Translations under genes and position numbers: made by a program
Notes under the pieces: generated by a model
Databases searched by the model: none
Seen by the model: the letters and a program-made list of their open reading frames with translations, nothing else
What the model was told of the DNA's origin: nothing
Shown here: in pieces, positions 1-7,374 of the stretch
Layout: every line of letters starts with the position of its first letter
Position numbering within the stretch: position 1 is the first letter of the stretch
Assembly (NCBI GenBank): GCA_965658275.1
Contig: CBFHRN010000023.1
Coordinates: forward strand, 1 to 27,508
DNA: 27,508 nucleotides
Origin: Croceimicrobium sp965658275
Lineage (GTDB): Bacteria; Bacteroidota; Bacteroidia; Flavobacteriales; Schleiferiaceae
Reading direction: 5' to 3'

Positions 1-765
1 TTCTCGTACCGCGACTATGTGAAAGACAGCAAGGAATTTTCAGACCGTAGTTCCTTCTTTGAAGGTGGTGTAATTAACATTTATCCAGATACTTTATGCT
101 GGATTCATGACTTCACCTACAGCTATAATGATCCGATGCACGATAAATATTTCTGGCATCCCGCCTTTGATGACTATCCTGTAGTTGGTGTGAATTGGAA
201 CCAAGCACGGGCTTTTGCCAACTGGAGAACAAAATACCGCAACGAGTACTTAAAACGTTCCGGTTATTTCTCAGAGCAAGAATTCCGTTTACCTACAGAG
301 TCGGAGTGGGAATATGCGGCTCGTGGTGGGAAAGAATTAACGACCTACCCTTGGGGTGGACCTTATGCACTGAATAGCTCAGGTTGTTACTTGGGCAACT
401 TCAAACCCTTACGCGGTAATTTAGTGGCAGACGGAGGGTTCTACCCTGTTAAAGTTACGGCTTACGCACCGAACGAATACGACCTTTACAATATGGCAGG
501 AAACGTGGCCGAATGGACCAATACTGCCTTTGACGCGGCAAGTTATTACTATGTCTCGGACATTAGTCCTAACTTCGAGTACAATGCTAACCCTGACGAC
601 GATCCCACTCTTACCCGCAAAGTAGTTCGCGGTGGAAGCTGGAAGGATGTCGCCTACTACATGCAAGTGAGCACCCGTGACTACGAATATTCGGATACGG
701 CCAAATCTTATGTTGGCTTCCGTACAGTTCAAAGCTTTATGGGTCGTGATCTAGCAGACTTTTAA
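1..765 (+). CDS. gldK: GldK, type IX secretion/gliding lipoprotein (3' part; 5' end outside window)
   Basis: This is the C-terminal 254 residues of an FGE-sulfatase-like protein; the frame is open from base 1, so the gene begins upstream. Visible family motifs are VVGVNWNQARAFANW, RLPTESEWEYAARGG, NMAGNVAEWT and a terminal VRGGSWKD...VGFRTV. The fold resembles formylglycine-generating enzyme, but in GldK it is a structural part of the type IX secretion system. Known family role: an outer-membrane lipoprotein that, with GldN, forms a periplasmic ring around the export apparatus. The lipoprotein signal cannot be seen because the N-terminus is missing. Gene order followed by gldL, gldM and gldN makes the assignment secure. 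It ends 33 bases before gldL, without a terminator between them, so co-transcription is expected. Confidence 0.95.
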   Translation, partial: FSYRDYVKDSKEFSDRSSFFEGGVINIYPDTLCWIHDFTYSYNDPMHDKYFWHPAFDDYPVVGVNWNQARAFANWRTKYRNEYLKRSGYFSEQEFRLPTESEWEYAARGGKELTTYPWGGPYALNSSGCYLGNFKPLRGNLVADGGFYPVKVTAYAPNEYDLYNMAGNVAEWTNTAFDAASYYYVSDISPNFEYNANPDDDPTLTRKVVRGGSWKDVAYYMQVSTRDYEYSDTAKSYVGFRTVQSFMGRDLADF

Positions 766-798
766 TCTCTCTCAACAACTACTAATTAATTATTTACA

Positions 799-1464
799 AT
801 GGCGTTAATTGATGTAAACAGCAAGCGTTTTAAAAACTTCATGGCAAAACTTTACGGATGGGGTGCCGCCGTAGTTATCCTTGGAGCGATGTTTAAAATT
901 CTTCACCTTCCTGGTGCAGATTATATGCTTGTTATCGGTCTTACTACTGAAGCTGTGATTTTCTTCTTCTCTGCATTTGAAAAACCACACGAAGAATACG
1001 ATTGGACCTTAGTTTATCCAGAACTAGCTGGTATGACCGACGAAGAGGACGATTACAGTTCTCAAAAAGGACTTAGTGCTACGCAGGAATTAGATCGCAT
1101 GCTTGAAGACGCCAAGATTGATTCCGAGTTAATCGAAAGCTTAGGTAGTGGTCTTCGTCGCTTTGGTGATGCAGCTACCAAATTATCGGAGACTAGTGAA
1201 GCTGCTGCAGCTACAGGCGCTTACAATGAGCAATTGTCTCTTGCTTCCAAAAACATGGAATCCTTGAACGCTTTATATGCCGTTCAACTGGAGAGCTCTG
1301 CTAACCACATGGAAGCTCAAAATAACCTAATGGAAAAATTAAGTGCCTCAATTAACGATTCAGAGCGTTTAGGTACAGAAGTTAGCTCCCTGGTAAATAA
1401 CATGACTCAGCTTAACAGTGTGTATGGCGGTATGTTATCTGCAATGAACGTTAACAACAAGTAA
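799..1464 (+). CDS. gldL: GldL, inner-membrane motor component of T9SS/gliding
   Basis: The 221-residue protein has two N-terminal membrane segments (about residues 15-35 and 42-60, separated by FKILHLPGADYM), an acidic linker, and a long predicted helical cytoplasmic domain rich in Ala, Glu, Ser and Leu. In the family, GldL and GldM form the proton-powered inner-membrane motor that drives T9SS export and gliding adhesin movement. A Glu lies in the second membrane segment (LTTEAVIFFF), consistent with the conserved charged residue used in proton coupling. The ATG at 799 follows an A/T-rich sequence without a Shine-Dalgarno motif, usual in Bacteroidota. It lies between gldK and gldM with gaps of 33 and 36 bases, and no terminator is visible in either gap. 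Confidence 0.96.
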   Translation: MALIDVNSKRFKNFMAKLYGWGAAVVILGAMFKILHLPGADYMLVIGLTTEAVIFFFSAFEKPHEEYDWTLVYPELAGMTDEEDDYSSQKGLSATQELDRMLEDAKIDSELIESLGSGLRRFGDAATKLSETSEAAAATGAYNEQLSLASKNMESLNALYAVQLESSANHMEAQNNLMEKLSASINDSERLGTEVSSLVNNMTQLNSVYGGMLSAMNVNNK

Positions 1465-1500
1465 TTAACCAATACAAGCTAACCTTATAAAAAAGAATTC

Positions 1501-3048
1501 ATGGCTGGAGGAAAATTATCGCCGAGGCAAAAAATGATCAACATGATGTATCTCGTGTTGACTGCAATGTTGGCATTGAACGTTTCCAAAGACATTTTGA
1601 AGGCTCTTACTAAGCTAGATGATAGTTTAACTGAGACTATCTCTACCGTTGAGGCTAAAAACCAGGATGTTTATAGTGCCTTTGTAAAGGCTGCTGCAGA
1701 GAATCCTGAAAAAGCGCTTGAGTGGAAGAATAAAGCTGACGAAGTAAAAGAGATTTCACAAGAACTATTCGCCTACATCTCTACCATGAAAGATACGCTT
1801 GTTGCAGTATCTGGCGGTGTAGATGAAGAAACTGGTGCCCCCAAGGCTCTTGATGCGAAATCAGACCCTCTAAACTATTTAGTTGCGGAGCAAGGTCCTA
1901 AGAAAGCAAGTGAACTAAAAACTAAGATTGAGGCCTATCGCGCTGAAATGGTTAAGCTGGCAGGAAATGATGCAGATATCAAAGCGAATATAGAGTCCGT
2001 ATTTGATACGAAAGATCAGAGGGAAGGAGACAAGGAAGTTAGTTGGGAACAGGCCTCTTTTGGCGAATACCCATTAGGTGCTATACTTCCTTTCTTAACG
2101 GACATTCAGGCCCGTGTTCGTAACTCTGAGTCTGAAGTCCTAAGCTATTTAAGCGCTAAAATCGGTGAAGGTGATGTAACCTTTACAACGGTGGAGCCGA
2201 TGGTTATGGCCAAAACTAACTACATTACTCAAGGTGATGTGTACGAAGCCGAAGTATTTTTGGCGGCGTATGACGACACTCAAGAGCCTACCATCGTTAT
2301 TAATGGCGAGCAGTTACCGGTTGAAAACATTCAAAACGGAAAAGGTATCGTTCGCATCCCTGCTAATAGCGTAGGTGAGCAAAAATGGGGCGGTCAAATT
2401 ACGATCAAACAAATTGGGAAAGGCGATATGAACTTCACTATTCCGGAGCAAAGCTTTACAGTTGCACCTCCTAGTGTTGTTATCTCTCCAACCAAAATGA
2501 ATGTTCTTTATCGCGGTGTAGACAACCCCATCGAAATTGGTGTTCCAGGCGTGGATCCATCTAAAATCCGTGTTTCTGGTCCAGGAATTAGCGGATCGAA
2601 TGGCTCCTACATGGCCAATGTTACCAGTTTGAAAGGAAAAGAAGTAACCATCTCTGTTTCTGTTGAAGAGACGGATAATGAAGGAAATAAAACTACTCGC
2701 CCTGCAGGATCCAAGCAGTTCCGTATTAAAGGTCTTCCTCCTGCAGTAGGTACTATTTACAAGCGAAGTGAAGGTCTACTTTCTAAAAGTGCCGTTGCTA
2801 ACGCCACAGTAGAAGCTGGCTTTGAAGACTTTGCCTTTGACTTAAGCCTACGCGTAACTTCTTTTGAAGTAGCTATTCCAGGATCGCCACCCGAGCGTAT
2901 TAATGGAAATAAAATGAATTCATCTGCACGTACTAAAATCGAAAGATTAAAACCAGGATCCACAGTATCTATCCGTAACATCAAGGCGGTAGGTCCTAAA
3001 GGAGTAAAGGTGAATCGTGTAGGTAATATTTCGATCGACGTTAACTAA
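1501..3048 (+). CDS. gldM: GldM, periplasm-spanning T9SS/gliding motor component
   Basis: The 515-residue protein begins MAGGKLSPRQKMINMMYLVL, the very conserved GldM N-terminus with one membrane helix near residues 12-30. A helical periplasmic domain follows, then beta-rich repeats in the second half (for example the stretch around VAPPSVVISPTKMNVLYRGVD). In the family GldM dimers insert into GldL and reach across the periplasm to the GldK/GldN ring. The length is typical. The stop is followed after 15 bases by gldN, so the two are almost certainly co-transcribed. No frameshift or missing segment is apparent. Confidence 0.97.
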   Translation: MAGGKLSPRQKMINMMYLVLTAMLALNVSKDILKALTKLDDSLTETISTVEAKNQDVYSAFVKAAAENPEKALEWKNKADEVKEISQELFAYISTMKDTLVAVSGGVDEETGAPKALDAKSDPLNYLVAEQGPKKASELKTKIEAYRAEMVKLAGNDADIKANIESVFDTKDQREGDKEVSWEQASFGEYPLGAILPFLTDIQARVRNSESEVLSYLSAKIGEGDVTFTTVEPMVMAKTNYITQGDVYEAEVFLAAYDDTQEPTIVINGEQLPVENIQNGKGIVRIPANSVGEQKWGGQITIKQIGKGDMNFTIPEQSFTVAPPSVVISPTKMNVLYRGVDNPIEIGVPGVDPSKIRVSGPGISGSNGSYMANVTSLKGKEVTISVSVEETDNEGNKTTRPAGSKQFRIKGLPPAVGTIYKRSEGLLSKSAVANATVEAGFEDFAFDLSLRVTSFEVAIPGSPPERINGNKMNSSARTKIERLKPGSTVSIRNIKAVGPKGVKVNRVGNISIDVN

Positions 3049-3063
3049 TAAAGACCCCGGTCT

Positions 3064-3900
3064 ATGAAACGTATTCTTTTTTGTCTAGGAATTGTGAGTT
3101 TGTACTTATTGCCCAGTACAAGCAGCGCACAGGTAATTAGCCCATCTGATGATGGTATAATCCCTGATTCCCCTAAGCACTATCACAACAATCAGGTATT
3201 CCCTTACCCCTATTTGCGTGAAGCGGATATGCTTTGGAGTACACGCCACTGGGAGCGAATTGACCTACGCCAGAAAATGAATTTACATTTGTACTATCCA
3301 GTACAGGCTATCCCAGACCGTAAAAGTCTTTATGATGTTGTGGTTGACGGTATACTAGATGAAGGAACCATTATCGAAGTTTTTGCTGATGATCGATTTG
3401 AAATTCCTTTGACCCCAGACCAAGTTCGTAATTACGTTCAAATGGTAGATACCTTAAGGGATCCAGATGATCCTTCTATCATTCTTTTGGTAGATACTAT
3501 TAAGATTACTTCCAAAGATGTCAATTTTTGGGAGGTTAAATCGGATTGGTATTTTGACAAGCAGCGTGGTGAAATGAAAAATCGTATCCTTGGAATCTCT
3601 CCTAAGGTTACGAATCCTAAGACAGGTGACTCCTATAATTTATTCTGGGTTTGGTTTCCTGATGCTCGTTACGCATTGGCTACACATACTGCCTTTAATG
3701 GACACAACAATAGTTCTCGTTTAACTTATGACCAGGTGTTCCACTTGCGTTACTTTGATTCCGTTATTTTCAAAGAGGACAATGTATACGATCGTCAAAT
3801 TGAAGAGTACAAACGAAGTTCGACTTTAGATCAGCTTCTCGAAGCTGAGCGGATTAAAAATAATCTGCGAAACCTAGAAGCAGAACTCTGGGAATACTAA
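3064..3900 (+). CDS. gldN: GldN, periplasmic ring component of T9SS/gliding
   Basis: The 278-residue protein starts with a signal peptide (MKRILFCLGIVSLYLLPSTS, likely cut after SSAQ). Family features include the block YPYLREADMLWSTRHWERID, the YYPVQ segment and FWVWFPDARYALA. GldN is periplasmic and binds GldK to form the ring on the outer-membrane side of the T9SS. It closes the gldKLMN operon: a strong hairpin plus T-run terminator begins 21 bases after the stop. A short 12-base palindrome (3052-3063) lies directly before the ATG and may be incidental. Confidence 0.96.
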   Translation: MKRILFCLGIVSLYLLPSTSSAQVISPSDDGIIPDSPKHYHNNQVFPYPYLREADMLWSTRHWERIDLRQKMNLHLYYPVQAIPDRKSLYDVVVDGILDEGTIIEVFADDRFEIPLTPDQVRNYVQMVDTLRDPDDPSIILLVDTIKITSKDVNFWEVKSDWYFDKQRGEMKNRILGISPKVTNPKTGDSYNLFWVWFPDARYALATHTAFNGHNNSSRLTYDQVFHLRYFDSVIFKEDNVYDRQIEEYKRSSTLDQLLEAERIKNNLRNLEAELWEY

Positions 3901-3920
3901 TTCCAAATAGCATTCAAAAA

Positions 3921-3947
3921 ACCCTGACCTTTGCGTCAGGGTTTTTT
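3921..3947 (+). terminator. Rho-independent terminator of the gldKLMN operon
   Basis: The arms ACCCTGAC (3921-3928) and GTCAGGGT (3935-3942) pair perfectly around a 6-base loop CTTTGC and run into six T residues. It ends eight bases before the start codon of the next gene. Confidence 0.9.
3926..3933 (+). promoter_or_regulatory. Possible -7 element of the FAD oxidoreductase gene, inside the terminator
   Basis: GACCTTTG matches the Bacteroidota -7 consensus TAnnTTTG except at the first base, and lies 21 bases before the ATG at 3955. The same octamer, also 17-21 bases before a start codon, occurs in front of the YbfF-like gene. It falls in the hairpin's stem and loop. This is a motif match only. 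Confidence 0.4.
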
Positions 3948-3954
3948 ATTTCCA

Positions 3955-4959
3955 ATGAGCTCAGAAATTTACATACTCGGTTGTGGGATTGCTGGTACAA
4001 CTCTAAGCATTTGCCTAAACAAAGCTGGTATTGACCACTATGTTTATGACGAACCAAGGTTCTCGCGCTCCTCTCGAATTGCTGCAGGCCTAGCGAATCC
4101 AGTGGTGCTCAAAAGACAAAAATGGGTGAACCGCGCTGAAATTTTTATGCCCTCTTCCAATAGATTTTTTAAAAACTTTGAAGATCAGCATAAAATTAAA
4201 GTGCGATTTGAAAGTGAAATAGAGCACATCTTTCACAAAGTTGGAGAGCTTAACGATTGGTTGGCCAATAGCACAAAACCTCATTTAAACGAGTATCTCG
4301 GCCAAATAGTGAAAGACGAAATTCCCAATATTAATAGCCCCTATGGCAGAGGCGTTTTAAAGAACATCTTTTGGCTCGATACCCAAGCCTATATCAACAC
4401 TTATAAAGACCACCTCAGAGCTAAAAAGCGCCTCCTGGAAACCGAATGGCCAGGTATCGATGGTTTAGCGGATTCAGTCAAAATAATTTATTGCAACGGA
4501 CATCTTCTAAGGGAAAGCCATCCCAGCTTGGCCAAGGCATTTAGTCCAACGAAAGGAGAGTTGATAATTATTGAGGAAACTCAATTACCCGATGATCGAA
4601 TTTTACACGCAGGAGTATTTACATTACCTCTTGGTGAGGGTAAATTTAAAGTAGGCGCTAGTTATGCCCATCAAAACATTAATGATGCGCCTTCAGCAAA
4701 AGGACTTAGTTTCTTGGAAGAAAAATTACAAGCCTTTTACAAAGGCCCTTATAAGATCGTTGAACAGGTAGCAGGAGTTAGGCCTAACATAAAGGATAGA
4801 AAGCCACTCTTAGGACGTCTAAACGAGCAGGAATTCATCTTTAATGGCATGGGATCAAGGGGTGTACTTATGGCACCCTATCTTGCCGAGCATTTCATTG
4901 AGTTTATGTTTCAAGGTAAACCCCTCGATAAAGACTGGGATATCAATCGCTTTATTTAA
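3955..4959 (+). CDS. FAD-dependent oxidoreductase, DAO family
   Basis: The 334-residue protein has an N-terminal dinucleotide-binding motif (IYILGCGIAGTT, glycines at 9, 11 and 14), the GLANPVV segment typical of D-amino-acid-oxidase-like enzymes, and C-terminal blocks EQVAGVRPNIKDRKPLLGRL and FNGMGSRGVLMAPYLA that bind FAD in this fold. The substrate is not predictable: relatives include amine and amino-acid oxidases and the oxidase domain of MnmC. An in-frame TTG eight codons upstream lies inside the gldN terminator, so I chose the ATG at 3955, which leaves the Rossmann strand close to the N-terminus as usual. The 3' end overlaps the convergent DUF983 gene by 8 bases. Cytoplasmic; no signal peptide. 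Confidence 0.85.
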   Translation: MSSEIYILGCGIAGTTLSICLNKAGIDHYVYDEPRFSRSSRIAAGLANPVVLKRQKWVNRAEIFMPSSNRFFKNFEDQHKIKVRFESEIEHIFHKVGELNDWLANSTKPHLNEYLGQIVKDEIPNINSPYGRGVLKNIFWLDTQAYINTYKDHLRAKKRLLETEWPGIDGLADSVKIIYCNGHLLRESHPSLAKAFSPTKGELIIIEETQLPDDRILHAGVFTLPLGEGKFKVGASYAHQNINDAPSAKGLSFLEEKLQAFYKGPYKIVEQVAGVRPNIKDRKPLLGRLNEQEFIFNGMGSRGVLMAPYLAEHFIEFMFQGKPLDKDWDINRFI

Positions 4960-5350
4960 GACCAGGGCCTCTTTTTTTAGGATTGTACTTCACAAATAAA
5001 TTGAGCCATGTTATCCTCGATAGCCTTAAAACGAGAGGCGCCAGAACAAATACAATTAATCCCAATGCGATTATTATATCTCGAATAGGAGGATCATAAA
5101 CCAAGTTCATAATAATGTAGGTTGCCACAAATAAAGCGACCGAATAGCCATAACTCACGTACATCGCACCATAAAAGAAGCTTGGCTCAACCTCATAACG
5201 CAATTCACATTGGGGACAATTTTCATGCATGCTAAAAAGCTTACCAAGCTTATAGGGGTTTTTCTCTTCAAAAACCTCCCCTTCATGGCAGCGCGGGCAA
5301 CGAAAATTTAAAATACTGTACAACTTGGTACCCTTAGAAAATAGTGGCAT
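4952..5350 (-). CDS. DUF983 zinc-ribbon membrane protein
   Basis: The 132-residue protein carries two Cys pairs near the N-terminus (CPRCHEGEVF and CPQCELRYEVEPSFFYGAMY), the DUF983 signature and a likely zinc ribbon. Two hydrophobic membrane segments follow (around residues 68-86 and 90-110) and then a basic C-terminus. Function is unknown in the family. It is divergent from the ABC-F gene with only 24 bases between the two start codons, and its 3' end overlaps the FAD oxidoreductase tail by 8 bases. On its own strand TAAATTTT (5357-5364) is a one-mismatch -7 candidate, which would put the transcript start at or next to the ATG. Confidence 0.85.
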   Translation of the reverse strand: MPLFSKGTKLYSILNFRCPRCHEGEVFEEKNPYKLGKLFSMHENCPQCELRYEVEPSFFYGAMYVSYGYSVALFVATYIIMNLVYDPPIRDIIIALGLIVFVLAPLVLRLSRITWLNLFVKYNPKKRGPGLK

Positions 5351-5362
5351 TCGCTTAAAATT

Positions 5363-5370
5363 TATTTTTG
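5363..5370 (+). promoter_or_regulatory. -7 promoter element of the ABC-F gene
   Basis: TATTTTTG is an exact match to TAnnTTTG. It ends only four bases before the ATG at 5375, so the transcript is expected to be leaderless or nearly so. No clear -33 TTG was found. Confidence 0.6.
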
Positions 5371-5374
5371 CCCC

Positions 5375-7339
5375 ATGCTTGGGATCAACAAACTAGTATT
5401 ACAACTAAACGACCGCATGTTATTCAATGGGATTTCCTTTTTGGTAAACCCCGGTGAAAAACTCGGTTTAGTAGGAAGTAACGGCGCAGGAAAATCTACC
5501 CTGCTAAAGACAATTGCTGGAGAAGCCTCCGTCGACAGAGGGGACATTTCCAAGCCGAAAGACTTTAACGTAGGTTACCTCCCTCAGGAATTACCGCTAC
5601 ATGATGGCAACACCGTGTGGGAAGAAGCCGAATCTTCACTCAGCGAAATTAAGGAACTTCAGAAGGCTATTGATGACATAAATCACCAACTCACATCTCG
5701 AGAAGACTATGAAAGTGATTCCTACTTAAAACTCATTGAAGACCTAAATCATTTCACGGATCGATTTAATCTAGTTGGAGGTTACACTTATCACGCCGAC
5801 CTTGAGAAAATATTGATGGGCCTTGGCTTTAAACCCGAAGACTTTCATCGACAAACTCGCGAGTTTAGTGGCGGCTGGCGTATGCGTATTGAGTTGGCAA
5901 AACTACTACTAGCCAAGCATGATGTGTTGCTGTTGGATGAACCGACCAACCATCTTGATATCACCTCCATTATTTGGCTTGAGTCCTTCCTAAAAGATTT
6001 TGAAGGAGCCATCCTCATGGTTTCGCATGACCGTACTTTCTTAGATAACATCACCAAACGCACGGTTGAAATTGTAAATGGTAAGGTGTATGACTATCCT
6101 GTTCCCTATACCAAATTCGTAGCCCTACGGGAAGAGCGCCGAACCCTGCAAATGCAAGAGCAAAAGAATCAGGAAAAGGAAATAAAACATACCGAAGAAT
6201 TAATTGAAAAGTTTCGTTACAAAGCTTCCAAAGCAGCCTTTGCCCAGAATCTCATTAAGAAACTGGACAAAATGGAACGCATTGAAATTGATGATGACGA
6301 TAGCCGAAAAATTAACTTCCGATTTCCGCCAGCTCCACGGTCCGGAAAAGTAGTTGTAAAAGCCGAAAACCTTGCTAAATACTACGGAGAGAAGAAAATT
6401 TTTAAATCGGTTAACCTAGAAGTTAACCGAGGAGAGCGAATTGCCTTTGTCGGTCAAAACGGACAGGGTAAATCAACGCTGGTTAAAATTATAGCTGAAG
6501 CGCTTGCCCACGAAGGGAAGCTCGAGTTGGGTCATAATGTAGAATTAGGGTACTATGCCCAGGAGCAGGCCAAAACCCTAGATGGTGATAAGACTCTTTT
6601 AAATACCATCGAAGACGCTGCACCTGAGGATTTGCGTAAGAAGGCGCGGGACTTCCTAGGAGCCTTTCTATTTAGCGGAGAAGATGTAGATAAAAAAGTT
6701 AAGGTTCTAAGTGGCGGCGAAAAAGGTCGTTTGGCGCTATGTAAGTTGCTTCTATTCCCGCACAACCTATTGGTGATGGATGAGCCCACGAATCACTTAG
6801 ATTTGAAAAGCAAGGATATGCTAAAACAAGCCTTACTGAATTATGATGGCACCTTGATAGTCGTTTCACATGATCGTCATTTCCTTCAAAACCTCGCCGA
6901 TAAAATATTTGAATTTAAGGATGGCAAAGTCCGTCCATTTTTAGGCAATATTGACGAATACCTGGAAGCGCGAAAACTAGAGGATTTTAGACAATTGGAA
7001 AAAGGCGAAGCCAAAGAGAAACCAAAAGCGGAGCTCAAGGAAAACACAGAAAGTAAACTTTCCTATGCCGAAAGAAAACAATTAGATAAAGATCTACGAA
7101 AAGCCGAAAAAGAAGTCCAAAAACTAGAAAACCAAATAGAAGACTTAGAGGGCCGTTTAGAAGAGTGGGATAATAAGTTACAAGATCCGGTGCAATTCCA
7201 AGAGTTATCCAAGGAAGCTAATTTTTACGAACGCTACGAATCTGAAAAAGCAAAGCTCGAAAGCCTCATGGAAAAATGGGAAAAAGAGCAACAGGTGCAC
7301 AACCAATTATTGAAAAAGAAACAATCTTTAGATAGCTAA
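5375..7339 (+). CDS. ABC-F family ATPase (Uup/YheS-like)
   Basis: The 654-residue protein has two ATP-binding cassettes and no membrane segment. Cassette 1 shows Walker A GSNGAGKST (residues 34-42), the signature FSGGWRMR and Walker B VLLLDEPTNHLD. Cassette 2 shows GQNGQGKST, LSGGEKGRLA and LLVMDEPTNHLD. The charged interdomain linker (about residues 240-320) and a C-terminal coiled coil rich in Lys and Glu (about 560-654) fit the Uup/YheS branch. ABC-F proteins act on ribosomes, relieving stalls or protecting against antibiotics; which applies here cannot be told from sequence. The ATG at 5375 gives the usual N-terminus (MLGINKLVLQ). A bidirectional terminator separates it from the convergent hydrolase. 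Confidence 0.93.
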   Translation: MLGINKLVLQLNDRMLFNGISFLVNPGEKLGLVGSNGAGKSTLLKTIAGEASVDRGDISKPKDFNVGYLPQELPLHDGNTVWEEAESSLSEIKELQKAIDDINHQLTSREDYESDSYLKLIEDLNHFTDRFNLVGGYTYHADLEKILMGLGFKPEDFHRQTREFSGGWRMRIELAKLLLAKHDVLLLDEPTNHLDITSIIWLESFLKDFEGAILMVSHDRTFLDNITKRTVEIVNGKVYDYPVPYTKFVALREERRTLQMQEQKNQEKEIKHTEELIEKFRYKASKAAFAQNLIKKLDKMERIEIDDDDSRKINFRFPPAPRSGKVVVKAENLAKYYGEKKIFKSVNLEVNRGERIAFVGQNGQGKSTLVKIIAEALAHEGKLELGHNVELGYYAQEQAKTLDGDKTLLNTIEDAAPEDLRKKARDFLGAFLFSGEDVDKKVKVLSGGEKGRLALCKLLLFPHNLLVMDEPTNHLDLKSKDMLKQALLNYDGTLIVVSHDRHFLQNLADKIFEFKDGKVRPFLGNIDEYLEARKLEDFRQLEKGEAKEKPKAELKENTESKLSYAERKQLDKDLRKAEKEVQKLENQIEDLEGRLEEWDNKLQDPVQFQELSKEANFYERYESEKAKLESLMEKWEKEQQVHNQLLKKKQSLDS

Positions 7340-7340
7340 A

Positions 7341-7369
7341 AAAAAGCCCGAGAATCTCGGGCTTTTTTG
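7341..7369. terminator. Bidirectional rho-independent terminator
   Basis: AGCCCGAGA (7345-7353) pairs with TCTCGGGCT (7355-7363). The stem is flanked by an A-run on the left and a T-run on the right, so it can end the ABC-F transcript on + and the hydrolase transcript on -. Confidence 0.9.
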
Positions 7370-7374
7370 ATTTT

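Noticed and set aside
3052..3063. Palindrome AGACCCCGGTCT directly before the gldN ATG
   Set aside because: The hairpin would have a loop of only two to four bases and there is no T-run; in the middle of a tight operon it is most likely chance.
7341..7369. GC-rich palindrome as a repetitive extragenic element
   Set aside because: It is a single copy flanked by A and T runs between two convergent genes, which fits a bidirectional terminator.
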